Shown here: positions 7,660 through 17,456 of the stretch, piece after piece
Layout: the number at the start of each line of letters is the position of its first letter
Numbering within the stretch: position 1 is the stretch's first letter
Source: Verrucomicrobiota bacterium
Lineage (GTDB): Bacteria > Verrucomicrobiota > Verrucomicrobiia > Chthoniobacterales > JAFAMB01
Direction of reading: 5' to 3'
Length of the DNA: 39,396 nucleotides
Assembly (NCBI GenBank): GCA_019239825.1
Contig: JAFAZK010000039.1
Location: forward strand, 1 to 39,396
The notes under the pieces: generated by a model
Database searches by the model: none
What the model was told of the DNA's origin: nothing
Seen by the model: only the letters and a program-made list of their open reading frames with translations
Program-made: the position numbers and the translations under genes

Positions 7660-10601
7660 AGGCCATAGTCGACGGCTCAAGTTATGAAGTAGAAGCGGGT
7701 GAACGCCTTGTCGATGTAATCAATCGAGTTGGTAGGCAACTTCCACAGGTTTGTTACCTTCAGCAGTTAGGTCCGATCCAAACCTGCGATACTTGCTTGG
7801 TTGAAGTAAATGGAGAGTTAGTCCGGGCCTGTGCTACCAGCGTCAGCGAAGGGATGAGAGTCGAGACCAAATCGGTGCGGGCAGACGCCGCCCAACGGGA
7901 AGCATTCGATCGGATTCTCGCCAACCACATGCTTTACTGCACTGTCTGCGATAACAACAACGGGAATTGCACCATCCACAATACGACCAAGATGCTGCAG
8001 GTCGAACATCAAAAAATCCCGTTCAAGCCGAAGCCGTACGAGGTCGACGCCACCAACCCATTCTATCGGTACGATCCCGATCAGTGTTTGCTTTGCGGCC
8101 GTTGCGTGGAGGCTTGTCAAAACGTCGAGGTTAACGAGACGCTTTCGATCAATTGGGAAGATCCGCATCCCCGAGTCTTATGGGATGGAGGTAAGCCGAT
8201 CGGAGAATCGAGCTGCGTGTCTTGTGGACACTGCGTGACGGTTTGCCCCTGTAATGCGCTGATGGAAAAATCAATGCTCGGTGAGGCTGGTTATATGAGC
8301 GGATTGCCTAAGCCGATCTTGGCCGGGATGATCGATGTGATCAAGAGCATCGAGCCGGATATGGGCTACGGCATGATTCTAAATGTGTCTGAAGCGGAGT
8401 CAGCGATGCGCGAGTCGCGTACGCGGAAAACGAAGACGGTCTGCACGTATTGCGGAGTAGGCTGTAGCTTTGATGTTTGGACCAAGGGTCGGCATATACT
8501 TAAGGTCGAACCAGCCAGCGGCCCGACTAACGGTATTTCTACCTGCGTAAAAGGGAAATTCGGCTGGGATTTTGTTAACCATGCCGATCGGCTGACGAAA
8601 CCGTTAATTCGTGAGGGAGAAAAGTTTCGCGAGGCAAGCTGGGACGAAGCTCTTAGTTTGGTGGCCAGGCGGTTTAGCGAGATCAAGGCGAAGAATGGAC
8701 CAGATGCTCTGGCCTTCATTTCCTCGTCTAAATGCACCAACGAGGAAAGTTATCTCATGCAGAAGCTCGCGCGTGGCGTCATTGGAACTAACAACATGGA
8801 CAACTGTTCTCGTTACTGCCAGGCGCCTGCCACCACTGGCCTGTTTCGCACGGTTGGTTATGGCGGTGATTCCGGTTCGATCCGAGACATCGAGAATGCC
8901 GGTCTTGTTTTGATCATCGGCAGCAATACGGCGGAAGCTCACCCGGTCGCGGCGACACGAATTAAGCAGGCTCATAAATTGCGCGGCCAGAAACTCCTGG
9001 TGGCCGACCTGCGCAAGCATGAAATGGCTCAACGTGCTGATCTTTTCTTTCAGCCAAAGCCCGGGACCGACCTGGTGTGGTTGAGCGCGATAGCGCGCTA
9101 CATTCTCGATCATGGCTTGGAGAAGAAGGAATTCCTAGCTCGCTGGGTCAATGATCTGGACGCATATAAAAAGAGTCTTGCGCCGTTTACCATGGAGTTC
9201 GCGGCGGAGACTTGCGGTCTGACTATTGATCTGCTCACGAGAGTCGCCCACATGATCGTCGAGGCCGACGGAGTCTGCATTCTCTGGGCGATGGGGATCA
9301 CGCAACATAGCATGGGCTCGGATGCTTCCACCGCAATTTCAAACCTATTGTTGGTGACCGGGAATTATATGCGCACAGGTACAGGCGCGTATCCTTTGCG
9401 CGGTCACAACAATGTGCAAGGGGCGGGTGATCATGGAGCGCATCCGGACCTTTTGCCAGGCTACCAGTCGGTGCATGAACCGGAAGTGCGGGCGCGTTTC
9501 GAAACCGCTTGGAAGGTGAAATTGCCTTCAACGCAAGGCTTGGATAATTCAGAGATGATCGAGGCCATTCATGCCGGCCGGCTAAAGGCAATGTACATTT
9601 TCGGGGAAGAAATTGCTTTGGTCGATACGAATGCCAATTTCGTTCAAGATGCGCTTGCCAAGCTCGAATTTTTCGTCGTTCAGGACGTCTTCTTCAGTAA
9701 GACCTGCCAATTTGCTGATGTAATATTCCCGGCCAGTCCTAGCCTGGAAAAGGAAGGTACGTTCACTAATACGGAGCGGAGAATTCAGCGGCTTTACCAG
9801 GTATTCGAACCCTTGGGTGAGAGCCGGCCTGACTGGTTAATTGTCCAGGATGTGGCTAACCGTCTAGGGGCGGACTGGCATTACCGCCATCCTTCTGAGA
9901 TATACGAGGAAATCGCCTCGTTAACTCCTTTATTCGCGGGCGTAAGCTATCAGCGTTTGGAGGGATACAAATCGTTGCAATGGCCCGTGGCGTCCGATGG
10001 TACCGATCAACCGCTCCTCTACCAGAAAGAGTTTCCGTTTCCTGATGGCAAGGCCCGACTGTTCCCGGTGAAAGTGTCGAGGCCGGCTGATCCTCCCAAC
10101 GCGGAATTCGATTTGCATCTGAATAATGGATGCATGCTCGAGCATTTTCACGAAGGCAGTTTAACCCGGCGTTCTCAGGGAATTGAGGAAAAGGCGCCCA
10201 GCGCTTTCGTTGAAATCTCACCGGAGCTAGCGAAAGAACGAGGCGTGCAGAGCGGCACTTGGGTCGAGTTGATTTCGCGCTACGGCAAGCTTCGGATCCG
10301 AGCGCTGGTCACCGAGCGGGTCACTGGGAGCCAACTGTATATGCCAATGAATTCACCTGAAAGCCCCAATTATCTGACTAGCAGCCACACAGACGCGGTG
10401 ACGCACACGCCCGCTTACAAGGAAGCGTCCGTTCGAATGGTGGTGTCGTCGGAGGTGGGTGATAGTCCACTTCCGAAAATAAATTCGCGTTTTGGCCATC
10501 CCACGCCGCAGCGCGGCGCGGAGGTCGAACGTAAATGGAAACTGATCGACTATCAAATACCAAAGGGAGAACCGGTGCCGCACGGCGAGGCAGATCGGTG
10601 A
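7656..10601 (+). CDS. Formate dehydrogenase-like molybdopterin oxidoreductase, alpha subunit (YrhE/YjgC type)
   Basis: A 981-residue iron-sulfur molybdoenzyme predicted to oxidise formate or a related small substrate in the cytoplasm. In order it has an N-terminal [2Fe-2S] domain (C33, C44, C47, C59), a His-Cys cluster site (H91, C95, C98, C105), two ferredoxin-type [4Fe-4S] motifs (C144/C147/C150/C154 and C187/C190/C193/C197), then the bis-MGD catalytic domain with its own cluster (C263, C266, C270, C297) and the MGD-binding C-terminal domain. The predicted Mo ligand is C388 in NCSRYCQAP. The next residue is Gln, where E. coli FdhF and FdsA-type enzymes have a catalytic His; from memory, Bacillus YrhE/YjgC share the Cys-Gln form. 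DUF1641 follows, as in Bacillus yrhE-yrhD. No NuoE/NuoF-like subunits lie nearby, so the electron acceptor is unknown. There is no Tat signal. Substrate is inferred, not shown. Confidence 0.92.
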   Translation: MKAIVDGSSYEVEAGERLVDVINRVGRQLPQVCYLQQLGPIQTCDTCLVEVNGELVRACATSVSEGMRVETKSVRADAAQREAFDRILANHMLYCTVCDNNNGNCTIHNTTKMLQVEHQKIPFKPKPYEVDATNPFYRYDPDQCLLCGRCVEACQNVEVNETLSINWEDPHPRVLWDGGKPIGESSCVSCGHCVTVCPCNALMEKSMLGEAGYMSGLPKPILAGMIDVIKSIEPDMGYGMILNVSEAESAMRESRTRKTKTVCTYCGVGCSFDVWTKGRHILKVEPASGPTNGISTCVKGKFGWDFVNHADRLTKPLIREGEKFREASWDEALSLVARRFSEIKAKNGPDALAFISSSKCTNEESYLMQKLARGVIGTNNMDNCSRYCQAPATTGLFRTVGYGGDSGSIRDIENAGLVLIIGSNTAEAHPVAATRIKQAHKLRGQKLLVADLRKHEMAQRADLFFQPKPGTDLVWLSAIARYILDHGLEKKEFLARWVNDLDAYKKSLAPFTMEFAAETCGLTIDLLTRVAHMIVEADGVCILWAMGITQHSMGSDASTAISNLLLVTGNYMRTGTGAYPLRGHNNVQGAGDHGAHPDLLPGYQSVHEPEVRARFETAWKVKLPSTQGLDNSEMIEAIHAGRLKAMYIFGEEIALVDTNANFVQDALAKLEFFVVQDVFFSKTCQFADVIFPASPSLEKEGTFTNTERRIQRLYQVFEPLGESRPDWLIVQDVANRLGADWHYRHPSEIYEEIASLTPLFAGVSYQRLEGYKSLQWPVASDGTDQPLLYQKEFPFPDGKARLFPVKVSRPADPPNAEFDLHLNNGCMLEHFHEGSLTRRSQGIEEKAPSAFVEISPELAKERGVQSGTWVELISRYGKLRIRALVTERVTGSQLYMPMNSPESPNYLTSSHTDAVTHTPAYKEASVRMVVSSEVGDSPLPKINSRFGHPTPQRGAEVERKWKLIDYQIPKGEPVPHGEADR

Positions 10602-10635
10602 ATCAAGCAGAAGCAAGAATTCAAGAATATTGGAC

Positions 10636-10664
10636 TGATTACTGACAAACCGATTACTGATTAC
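10636..10664. repeat. Short degenerate repeat (ACTGATT type)
   Basis: Units of 7-8 bases (ACTGATT, ACTGACAA, ACCGATT, ACTGATT) follow each other in the 98-base gap between the formate dehydrogenase-like gene and the DUF1641 gene. It is the same style of array as those found elsewhere in the window. Confidence 0.55.
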
Positions 10665-10699
10665 TTCGTCCGACCCCAAAACCCGATATTAAACTACCT

Positions 10700-11164
10700 A
10701 TGGCCCAACCAATATTGTTAGAACTTAGGTCGCGCGATCCTCGGGAAGAGTTATACGATCGGCTGAAAAATGCGCCGCACGAACATGCTGAAGCGCTCCT
10801 TAACGTTTTCGCGATCCTGGAGGGACTTCAGGATCGCGGCATACTCGAAATGGCTAAAGGAGGACTGGGGTCGAGTGAGAAGGTGCTAAAAATCTTAGTG
10901 GATTTTGCGAATAAACCGGAGATTATTCGCGGAATTCGCAACCTGATGATTCTAGCAAGAATCGCAGACTCCTTCGAACCAAAACTCCTCGAAGATCTTG
11001 AGCAGGGAGTGCAAGAGGGCTTGGCTCAAGCACAAAAACTTAAGCCTATTGGATTGTTGCAACTGCTAAAAAAAGTACTCAGCCAGGAGAGTCGTCGTGT
11101 TCTCATTCTGACAACGACCATTCTAAGAGCCTTTGGCAACAGTTTGGGGAAGCACGGCGCCTAA
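10700..11164 (+). CDS. DUF1641 domain protein, partner of the formate dehydrogenase-like enzyme
   Basis: A 154-residue soluble helical protein. The DUF1641 signature is visible around residues 50-110 (a KGGLGSSEKVLKILVDFANKP stretch followed by GIRNLMILARIADSFEPKLLEDLE). The N-terminus is charged and probably helical. DUF1641 proteins regularly follow YrhE/YjgC-type formate dehydrogenases (yrhD and yjgD in Bacillus), and the same order here supports a role as an accessory or small subunit of that enzyme; the biochemical role is unknown. The gap of 98 bases from the upstream gene contains a short repeat, so cotranscription is likely but not certain. No strong ribosome binding site precedes the ATG. 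Confidence 0.8.
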   Translation: MAQPILLELRSRDPREELYDRLKNAPHEHAEALLNVFAILEGLQDRGILEMAKGGLGSSEKVLKILVDFANKPEIIRGIRNLMILARIADSFEPKLLEDLEQGVQEGLAQAQKLKPIGLLQLLKKVLSQESRRVLILTTTILRAFGNSLGKHGA

Positions 11165-11214
11165 GAAATTCGCGCGTGACGTGGACCGCCGCGTTATAAT
11201 CGGAACACCAAAGC

Positions 11215-11657
11215 CGAATACTTGCCATCGGCTGCCTGGTACTCGACGTTCAACTCCCGGGATTAACCGGTCTCGATCTCCGATCTGAGCTCTCGAAACG
11301 AGATGTTCAGATCCCGATTATTTTTTTGACTGCTCATGGCGACATTCCAAGCTCGGTCCGGGCAATCAAGGCTGGTGCGATCGAATTCTTGACCAAGCCT
11401 TTGATGACGAATATCTGTTGGAGGCTATTCGGAGCGCCATTCTCATGAGCAACCGAAAGCAGAGCTGTGCCACAGAAATTGGCCAGATAGCGGTTGAGCA
11501 GCGCCCCGCGGCAGAAATGCCATCGCGAGCGGTGCCGGATCATCCCAAGATCCTGATCGCATCATCAGTCAACCAAGACGAGATGACTACCGATGCATCC
11601 GAAGAAATCACGCTAATCTCCCGCCTAGAAAAGATGGGGTTGAAGCGCCCGTGCTAA
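11215..11657 (+). pseudogene. Relic of a FixJ/TodT-type response regulator receiver domain
   Basis: Translating from about 11215, in one frame, gives a recognisable second half of a receiver domain: CLVLDVQLPGLTGLDL with the phosphoacceptor Asp, then PIIFLTAHGDIPSSVRAIKAG and EFLTKP. At about 11401 the frame breaks. Restoring one base gives the expected continuation FDDEYLLEAIRSAI in the next frame (11403 onward). The first half of the domain is missing, and after the domain no LuxR-type HTH is seen, only about 60 unrecognised residues to a stop at 11655-11657. Truncation plus frameshift mark it as dead. It sits directly before a giant hybrid histidine kinase and may be the former partner of that kinase. 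The rest of the gap (11658-11770) shows nothing further. Confidence 0.75.
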
Positions 11658-11776
11658 AGCAGCCGCTTCAGTGGCTGCCGTCTGCAGCAGGTAGAAAAGA
11701 AGAGCCAGCTTTAGTTGCGGCGAGAGGTTTATGTCGCAAGAGACGAATGGTGTAGAATGGTCGCCTGGAGTTGATT

Positions 11777-14700
11777 GTGATCGACCTAACGGCACATGTC
11801 TTGGATGTACTCCGATCGGATGAGGAATTTATACTTTATCGTGGCCGGAGCTCGGACGAAGCGTCCAGGATTCTTGCGCTTGCACCTGTTCAGGAGCGGC
11901 CCTCGCCGGAGAGTATCGAACGGCTCGAACACGAATATTCTCTTAAAGGCGCGCTCGACTCGAGCTGGGCTACCCAGCCAATCGAACTCACATGGCACTG
12001 GGACCGGCCGGTACTCCTGTTAACCGATCCCGGCGGAGCACTTCTCTCGCAGCTTTTAGGGGAACCGTTGGACCTGGCGTTTTGCCTACGTCTTGCGATT
12101 AACCTTTCGGTAGGAATCGCTCAGTTGCACGGGCGTGGCGTTATCCATAAGGACATCAAGCCCTCGAACATTCTCGTCGATTCGCTCACCGGCCGCTGCT
12201 GGCTCACAGGCTTTGGCGTCGCTTCGCGTCTGCTACGCGAGCACCAGTCTCCGGAGCCTCCTGAAGTTATTGCCGGCACGCTGGCTTACATGGCACCTGA
12301 ACAAACTGGCCGGATGAATCGTTCGGTAGACTCTCGGAGTGACCTTTACTCTCTAGGCGTGACTCTCTACGAGATGTTCACCGGTAGTCTGCCCTTCACC
12401 GCTTCCGATCCGATGGAATGGGTGCACTGTCATGTCGCGAGGCAGCCGATTCCACCCCGAGAACGGAATCCAAACATCCCTCGCCCTATCTCGGCGATCG
12501 TCATGAAGCTACTGGCCAAAAATCCGGAGGAGCGATATCAGACGGCCGTCGGGGTGGAACATGATCTTCGCCACTGCCTCTGGGTGGTAGGGACCGGCTC
12601 CTTCTCGTCTCACCCTGATCCCCTCGAAGTCCCACCGGATGCCATTGCTTCGTTCCCTCTCGGACGGCACGACAGGTCGGATCGGCTGCTGATCCCCAAA
12701 AAAATATACGGACGAGGCTCCGAAATTGAAACGCTGCTCGCCGCCTTTGACCGCCTCGTTGCCGGTGGTCGAACGGAGTTAGTGCTTGTTTCCGGATACT
12801 CTGGCATTGGCAAATCGGCTATTGTCAATGAACTCCACAAGCGACTTGTTCCGTCGCGCGGCCTGTTCGCGGCCGGCAAATTCGATCAGTATAAGCGCGA
12901 CGTACCCTACGCCACGTTGGCGCAGGCGTTTCAAAACCTGCTGCGCCCGCTTTTAACGAAAAGCGAGGCTGAATTGAGCCTGTGGCGCCAGCGTCTTCAA
13001 GAGGCACTGGAGCCGAACGGTCAGCTGATTGTGGATTTGGTTCCCGACTTGAAGCTCGTCCTAGGGGAGCAGTCGCCTGTCACTGAGCTCTCGCCACAAG
13101 ACGCGCAACGCCGATTTCAGCCTGTGTTTCGTCGATTCATCAGCGTGTTTGCGCGACCTGAACACCCTTTGACGTTGTTCCTTGATGATTTGCAATGGCT
13201 GGATGCAGCGACTTTAGAATTGCTGGAGGACCTCGTAATCGGAGTGAACGTGCAACACCTGATGTTGATCGGTGCCTACCGGGACAACGAAGTCAATTCG
13301 TTACACCCCTTAATCCGGAAATTGGAAACCATTCGGCTGGGTGGAGGAAAAGTTCAGGACATCGTTCTCGCGCCTTTAGGAAATGAAGATTTGGAGCAAT
13401 TAGTCGCGGATTCTCTTCATTGTGAAATAAACCGCGTCACCCCGCTAGCGCGGCTAATTCACGATAAAACAGCGGGCAATCCCTTTTTTGCAATTCAGTT
13501 TCTGTCTGAACTCGCTGAAGACGGCTTGCTCAGTTTCGATCATGACGTAGCCCAATGGACCTGGGATCTCGATCGCATCCACGCTAAGGGCTACACCGAC
13601 AACGTGGTGGACCTTATGGTCGGAAAACTCACCCGGCTGCCGGAAGAAACGCAGACGGCTTTGCAGACGATGGCCTGTCTCGGCCATAATGCCCAGTCAG
13701 CGACGCTTTCGATCGTCCTCGGAACATCCCAGGAACAGGTCCACGCGGCTCTATGGGAGGCTTTCCGTCAGGAAATGATTGAGCGTTCGGAGGGTTCCTA
13801 CAAGTTTATCCACGACCGGGTGCAGGAGGCGGCTTACTCACTGATTCCCGAACACTCACGCGCCGAGCTCCACCTGCGGATAGGAAAACTGCTCGCGACG
13901 CAGATGCCTGTAGAAAAGCGGGAGGAGGCGATTTTCGACGTCGTCAATCAGCTCAATCGCGGTGTGGAGTTGATCAGCTCTAGAGACGAACGGGAGCAAT
14001 TAGCAGAGCTCAACCTGATTGCCGGTCAACGGGCTAAGGCTTCCTGCGCCTATGCCGCAGCCATCAATTATCTCCGTGCTGGTGCCGCATTGTTAGGAGA
14101 CGATCGGTGGGAGCGCCGACATCGGTTAGCTTTCGCCCTGGAATTTCACTGGGCCGAGTCCGAGTTCTTGACTGGGGAGCTTACGGCTGCCGCAGAACGT
14201 TTGACTATCCTTTCGCTGCGGGCTGCAAATCCAGTCGACCTAGCGAGTGTCGCGTGTCTGCGCGTGGATCTGTATACCACCCTCGATCAAAGTGAGCGAG
14301 CGGTCGGTGTCTTTCTCGAGTACCTTCGACATCTGGGAATCGAATGGTCACCGCATCCGACCACAGAGCAAGCGCAACACGAATACGAGCGGATCTGGTT
14401 GCAACTCGACGACCGGACCATTGAGGAGTTGATTGACCTGCCTTTGATGAGCGATCCGACAGCCCTCGCGACCATCGATGTGCTGACTAAAGCGATACCA
14501 CCCGCTTTATATACAGATCCAAACCTTCTTTCTTTGGTCATCTGCGGGGCAGTTAACCTCAGCCTTGGCTATGGTAACACCGACGCTTCGTGTTTCGCCT
14601 ATGTTTGGTTTGGGGTGATAGCCGGCCCACATTTTGGCAATTACAAAGACGGATTTCGATTCGGCCGGCTGGGCTACGAACTTGTCGAAAAACGCGGCTT

Positions 14701-17368
14701 GAGACGTTTCCAGGCCAGGACCTATGTCAGCTTCGGAAATCTCGTGATGCCCTGGACGAAACATGTCAGGACTTCTCGCGATCTCTTGCGTCGAGAGTTC
14801 GAGGCAGCGACTAAAATCGGCGATCTCACCTTTGCGGCTTACAGCCGGTTGGACCTGAATACGAACCTACTGGCGGCAGGCGATTCGCTCGTTGAAGTAC
14901 AGCGCGAAACCGAGGACGGCCTTGAGTTTACCCGGCACATGCGGTTCGGTCTCGTCAGCGATCGCATTACAGCCCAGCTCGCGCTAGTCCGGAACCTTCG
15001 TGGCTTGACGCGCAAATTTGGCCGCTTTGACGATGAGCAATTTGACGAGTCGCGATTCGAGGCCCGCTTGTCGGCCAATCCCGCTTTGGCCTTGACTGAA
15101 TGCTCTTATTGGACCCGTAAGCTGCAAGCGCGCTTCTTTGCGGGAGATTATGCTGCTGCCATCGATGCCTCATTGAGGGCGCAACGGCTGCTTTGGACAT
15201 TTCCATCCTGTTTCGAAACCGCAGAGTATCACTTCTACGGCGGGCTGGCTCGGGCCGCGTCCTGCCACTTCGCCGCCGGTCAGGGACAGCCGCATTTCGA
15301 CGCTCTGATCGCCCACCACCGACAGCTGGAAGTATGGTCAGAGAATTGCCCGGATAATTTCGAAAATCGCGCCGCGCTTGTCGGCGCCGAGATTGCCCGG
15401 ATCGAAGGACGCGAAATCGATGCCGAGCGTCTCTACGAAAAGGCCATCCACTCAGCCCGCACCAACGGCTTTGTCCACAACGAAGCCCTGGCCAACGAGC
15501 TGGCCGCGCGATTCTATTTCGCCCGCGGCTTTAAGACCATCGCCCATACTTACCTCAAAAACGCTTGGCATTGTTATCTCAGTTGGGGGGCCGCCGGTAA
15601 GATCAGGCAACTAGAAGACCTATACCCGGAACTCAGGGAAGAGAGAACCATGCCAGGCCCGATGAGTACCATTGGAAAGCCAGTTGAACACCTGGATCTG
15701 GCTACCGTTATCAAAGTTTCGCAAGCAGTGACCGGTGAAATGGTCTTAGAGAAACTGATCGATACGCTGATGCGTACAGCAATTGAGCATGCGGGCGCGG
15801 AGCGAGGGCTGTTGATCGTTCAGCGAGGGTCAGAGCAACGGATCGAGGCGGAAGCAACTACTAGCGGCGACACGATCACGGTTCGGCTGGCAGCAGAATC
15901 GATGAGTCATTCTGTGCTGCCGAAATCGGTCATATACTATGTGGCTCGTACCCACGAAAGTGTGATTCTCGACGACGCTTCAACTCCGAATCCATTCTCG
16001 GCGGATACGTATCTGCATCAGCAACCTGGCCGCTCGGTACTCTGCTTGCCATTGGTCAACCAAGCCAAGTTGATTGGAGTGCTGTATCTCGAAAATAGCT
16101 TGGCGCCGAACGTATTCACTCCGAGGCGGATCTCGGTGCTAAAGCTCCTTGCATCGCAGGCTGCGATCTCCTTGGAGAATACCCGTCTCTATCGTGACTT
16201 GGAAGAACGTGAGGCGAAGATTCGGCGGTTGGTTGATGCGAGCATTGTCGGGATTTTTATCTGGAATTTCGAAGGCGATATCGTCGAAGCGAACGAAGCA
16301 TTTCTAGGGATGATCGGCTACGACCGCACTGACCTCGTCTCGGGTCAGCTACGGTGGACAAACCTGACCCCGGCCGAATACCGCGACCAAGACAATTCGA
16401 TCGTAGCGGAGCTGCGATTGACTGGGGTGGTTCGGGCTTTCCAGAAGGAGTACTTCCGGAAAGACGGTAGCCGTATTCCAGTTATGATTGGCGCTGCGAC
16501 CTTCGAAACAAGTGCAAACGACGGGGTTGCTTTCGTCCTGGATCTAAGTGGGCAAAAACGCACCGAAGAGGCGTTACAGAGGGCTCAGACTGAGCTGGCC
16601 CACATGTCACGCGTTTTGACCGTAGGTGAGTTAGCCGCCTCTATCGTTCATGAAGTAGATCAGCCGCTTACCGCCATCGTCGCCAATGCCGGTGCCGGCT
16701 TGCGCTGGTTGGGCGCGGAATCACCCAATTTGGAGCAGACCAGCGAATCAATTCGTCGCATCGCTCGCGATGGAAAACGAGCCGCCGGGGTCGTTGCGCA
16801 GCTGCGCGCCCTCTTCAAGAAGGCACCAATGGCCAGTGAGGTTCTCGACATAAACGAGGTAATCCAGGAAGTTCTGATGCTTTTACACGGCGAGATCCAA
16901 AGAAACCGAGTGTCATTGCGGACCCAGTTTTGCAATGACTTGCCGTCCGTAACCGGGGATAAAATCCAGTTGCAACAGGTGATTTTGAATCTGGTGCTTA
17001 ACGCAATCCAGGCCATGAACGCGGTAAGTGCAGGGCAGAGAGACCTCTACGTTACATCGGAAAAGGAGCTAGTTGGCAGCAAAGGCTTACAGCGGGATAT
17101 CAACGAGCCGAGCAGCAGGGTCGGCCAGGATCGAGCGAACGTACTGATTTCTGTACGAGATTCAGGTCCGGGGTTGGACCCGCAGATCGCAGATCGACTC
17201 TTTGACGCTTTTTATACGACCAAGCCCCAGGGACTAGGCATGGGATTGACCATCAGCCGATCGATTATAGAGGCTCACGGCGGCAGGTTATGGGCGAAAA
17301 CGAATGCCCCTCGTGGTGCCTTGTTTGCGTTCACCTTGCCGGTTCCTGATTCGCCTAGAACAGATTAA
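11777..17368 (+). CDS. Hybrid Ser/Thr kinase - AAA ATPase - GAF - PAS - sensor histidine kinase
   Basis: A predicted soluble signalling giant of 1,863 residues. GTG 11777 is preferred over TTG 11771 because GGAG (11767-11770) is spaced 6 bases from it. Residue numbers here count from 11771. Domains: protein-kinase-like (about 1-275), with HKDIKPSN (126-133) but a TGFG in place of the DFG metal motif (146-149) and no clear glycine loop, so phosphotransfer is doubtful; a STAND/AAA-type ATPase with Walker A GYSGIGKS (342-349) and Walker B LFLDD (469-473); a long helical TPR-like region (about 680-1290); GAF (about 1311-1475); PAS (about 1485-1600); HisKA with H1627 in IVHEVDQPL; and HATPase with DSGPGLD and GLGMGL. 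This is a known architecture in cyanobacteria and proteobacteria. No intact partner regulator is adjacent, only a relic upstream. It probably integrates an unknown cytoplasmic signal. Confidence 0.93.
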   Translation: MIDLTAHVLDVLRSDEEFILYRGRSSDEASRILALAPVQERPSPESIERLEHEYSLKGALDSSWATQPIELTWHWDRPVLLLTDPGGALLSQLLGEPLDLAFCLRLAINLSVGIAQLHGRGVIHKDIKPSNILVDSLTGRCWLTGFGVASRLLREHQSPEPPEVIAGTLAYMAPEQTGRMNRSVDSRSDLYSLGVTLYEMFTGSLPFTASDPMEWVHCHVARQPIPPRERNPNIPRPISAIVMKLLAKNPEERYQTAVGVEHDLRHCLWVVGTGSFSSHPDPLEVPPDAIASFPLGRHDRSDRLLIPKKIYGRGSEIETLLAAFDRLVAGGRTELVLVSGYSGIGKSAIVNELHKRLVPSRGLFAAGKFDQYKRDVPYATLAQAFQNLLRPLLTKSEAELSLWRQRLQEALEPNGQLIVDLVPDLKLVLGEQSPVTELSPQDAQRRFQPVFRRFISVFARPEHPLTLFLDDLQWLDAATLELLEDLVIGVNVQHLMLIGAYRDNEVNSLHPLIRKLETIRLGGGKVQDIVLAPLGNEDLEQLVADSLHCEINRVTPLARLIHDKTAGNPFFAIQFLSELAEDGLLSFDHDVAQWTWDLDRIHAKGYTDNVVDLMVGKLTRLPEETQTALQTMACLGHNAQSATLSIVLGTSQEQVHAALWEAFRQEMIERSEGSYKFIHDRVQEAAYSLIPEHSRAELHLRIGKLLATQMPVEKREEAIFDVVNQLNRGVELISSRDEREQLAELNLIAGQRAKASCAYAAAINYLRAGAALLGDDRWERRHRLAFALEFHWAESEFLTGELTAAAERLTILSLRAANPVDLASVACLRVDLYTTLDQSERAVGVFLEYLRHLGIEWSPHPTTEQAQHEYERIWLQLDDRTIEELIDLPLMSDPTALATIDVLTKAIPPALYTDPNLLSLVICGAVNLSLGYGNTDASCFAYVWFGVIAGPHFGNYKDGFRFGRLGYELVEKRGLRRFQARTYVSFGNLVMPWTKHVRTSRDLLRREFEAATKIGDLTFAAYSRLDLNTNLLAAGDSLVEVQRETEDGLEFTRHMRFGLVSDRITAQLALVRNLRGLTRKFGRFDDEQFDESRFEARLSANPALALTECSYWTRKLQARFFAGDYAAAIDASLRAQRLLWTFPSCFETAEYHFYGGLARAASCHFAAGQGQPHFDALIAHHRQLEVWSENCPDNFENRAALVGAEIARIEGREIDAERLYEKAIHSARTNGFVHNEALANELAARFYFARGFKTIAHTYLKNAWHCYLSWGAAGKIRQLEDLYPELREERTMPGPMSTIGKPVEHLDLATVIKVSQAVTGEMVLEKLIDTLMRTAIEHAGAERGLLIVQRGSEQRIEAEATTSGDTITVRLAAESMSHSVLPKSVIYYVARTHESVILDDASTPNPFSADTYLHQQPGRSVLCLPLVNQAKLIGVLYLENSLAPNVFTPRRISVLKLLASQAAISLENTRLYRDLEEREAKIRRLVDASIVGIFIWNFEGDIVEANEAFLGMIGYDRTDLVSGQLRWTNLTPAEYRDQDNSIVAELRLTGVVRAFQKEYFRKDGSRIPVMIGAATFETSANDGVAFVLDLSGQKRTEEALQRAQTELAHMSRVLTVGELAASIVHEVDQPLTAIVANAGAGLRWLGAESPNLEQTSESIRRIARDGKRAAGVVAQLRALFKKAPMASEVLDINEVIQEVLMLLHGEIQRNRVSLRTQFCNDLPSVTGDKIQLQQVILNLVLNAIQAMNAVSAGQRDLYVTSEKELVGSKGLQRDINEPSSRVGQDRANVLISVRDSGPGLDPQIADRLFDAFYTTKPQGLGMGLTISRSIIEAHGGRLWAKTNAPRGALFAFTLPVPDSPRTD

Positions 17369-17456
17369 CGGCGACCTCCGGGGCTAATCGCTAAACGTTT
17401 GTTTTTCCGAGTTATTCTTGAGATTATTAGTCCCTAGTACCAGTAGTTTTTGCTAA

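Noticed and set aside
8604..9113. 169-codon frame on the minus strand
   Set aside because: It is antisense to the catalytic domain of the formate dehydrogenase-like gene; a shadow frame.
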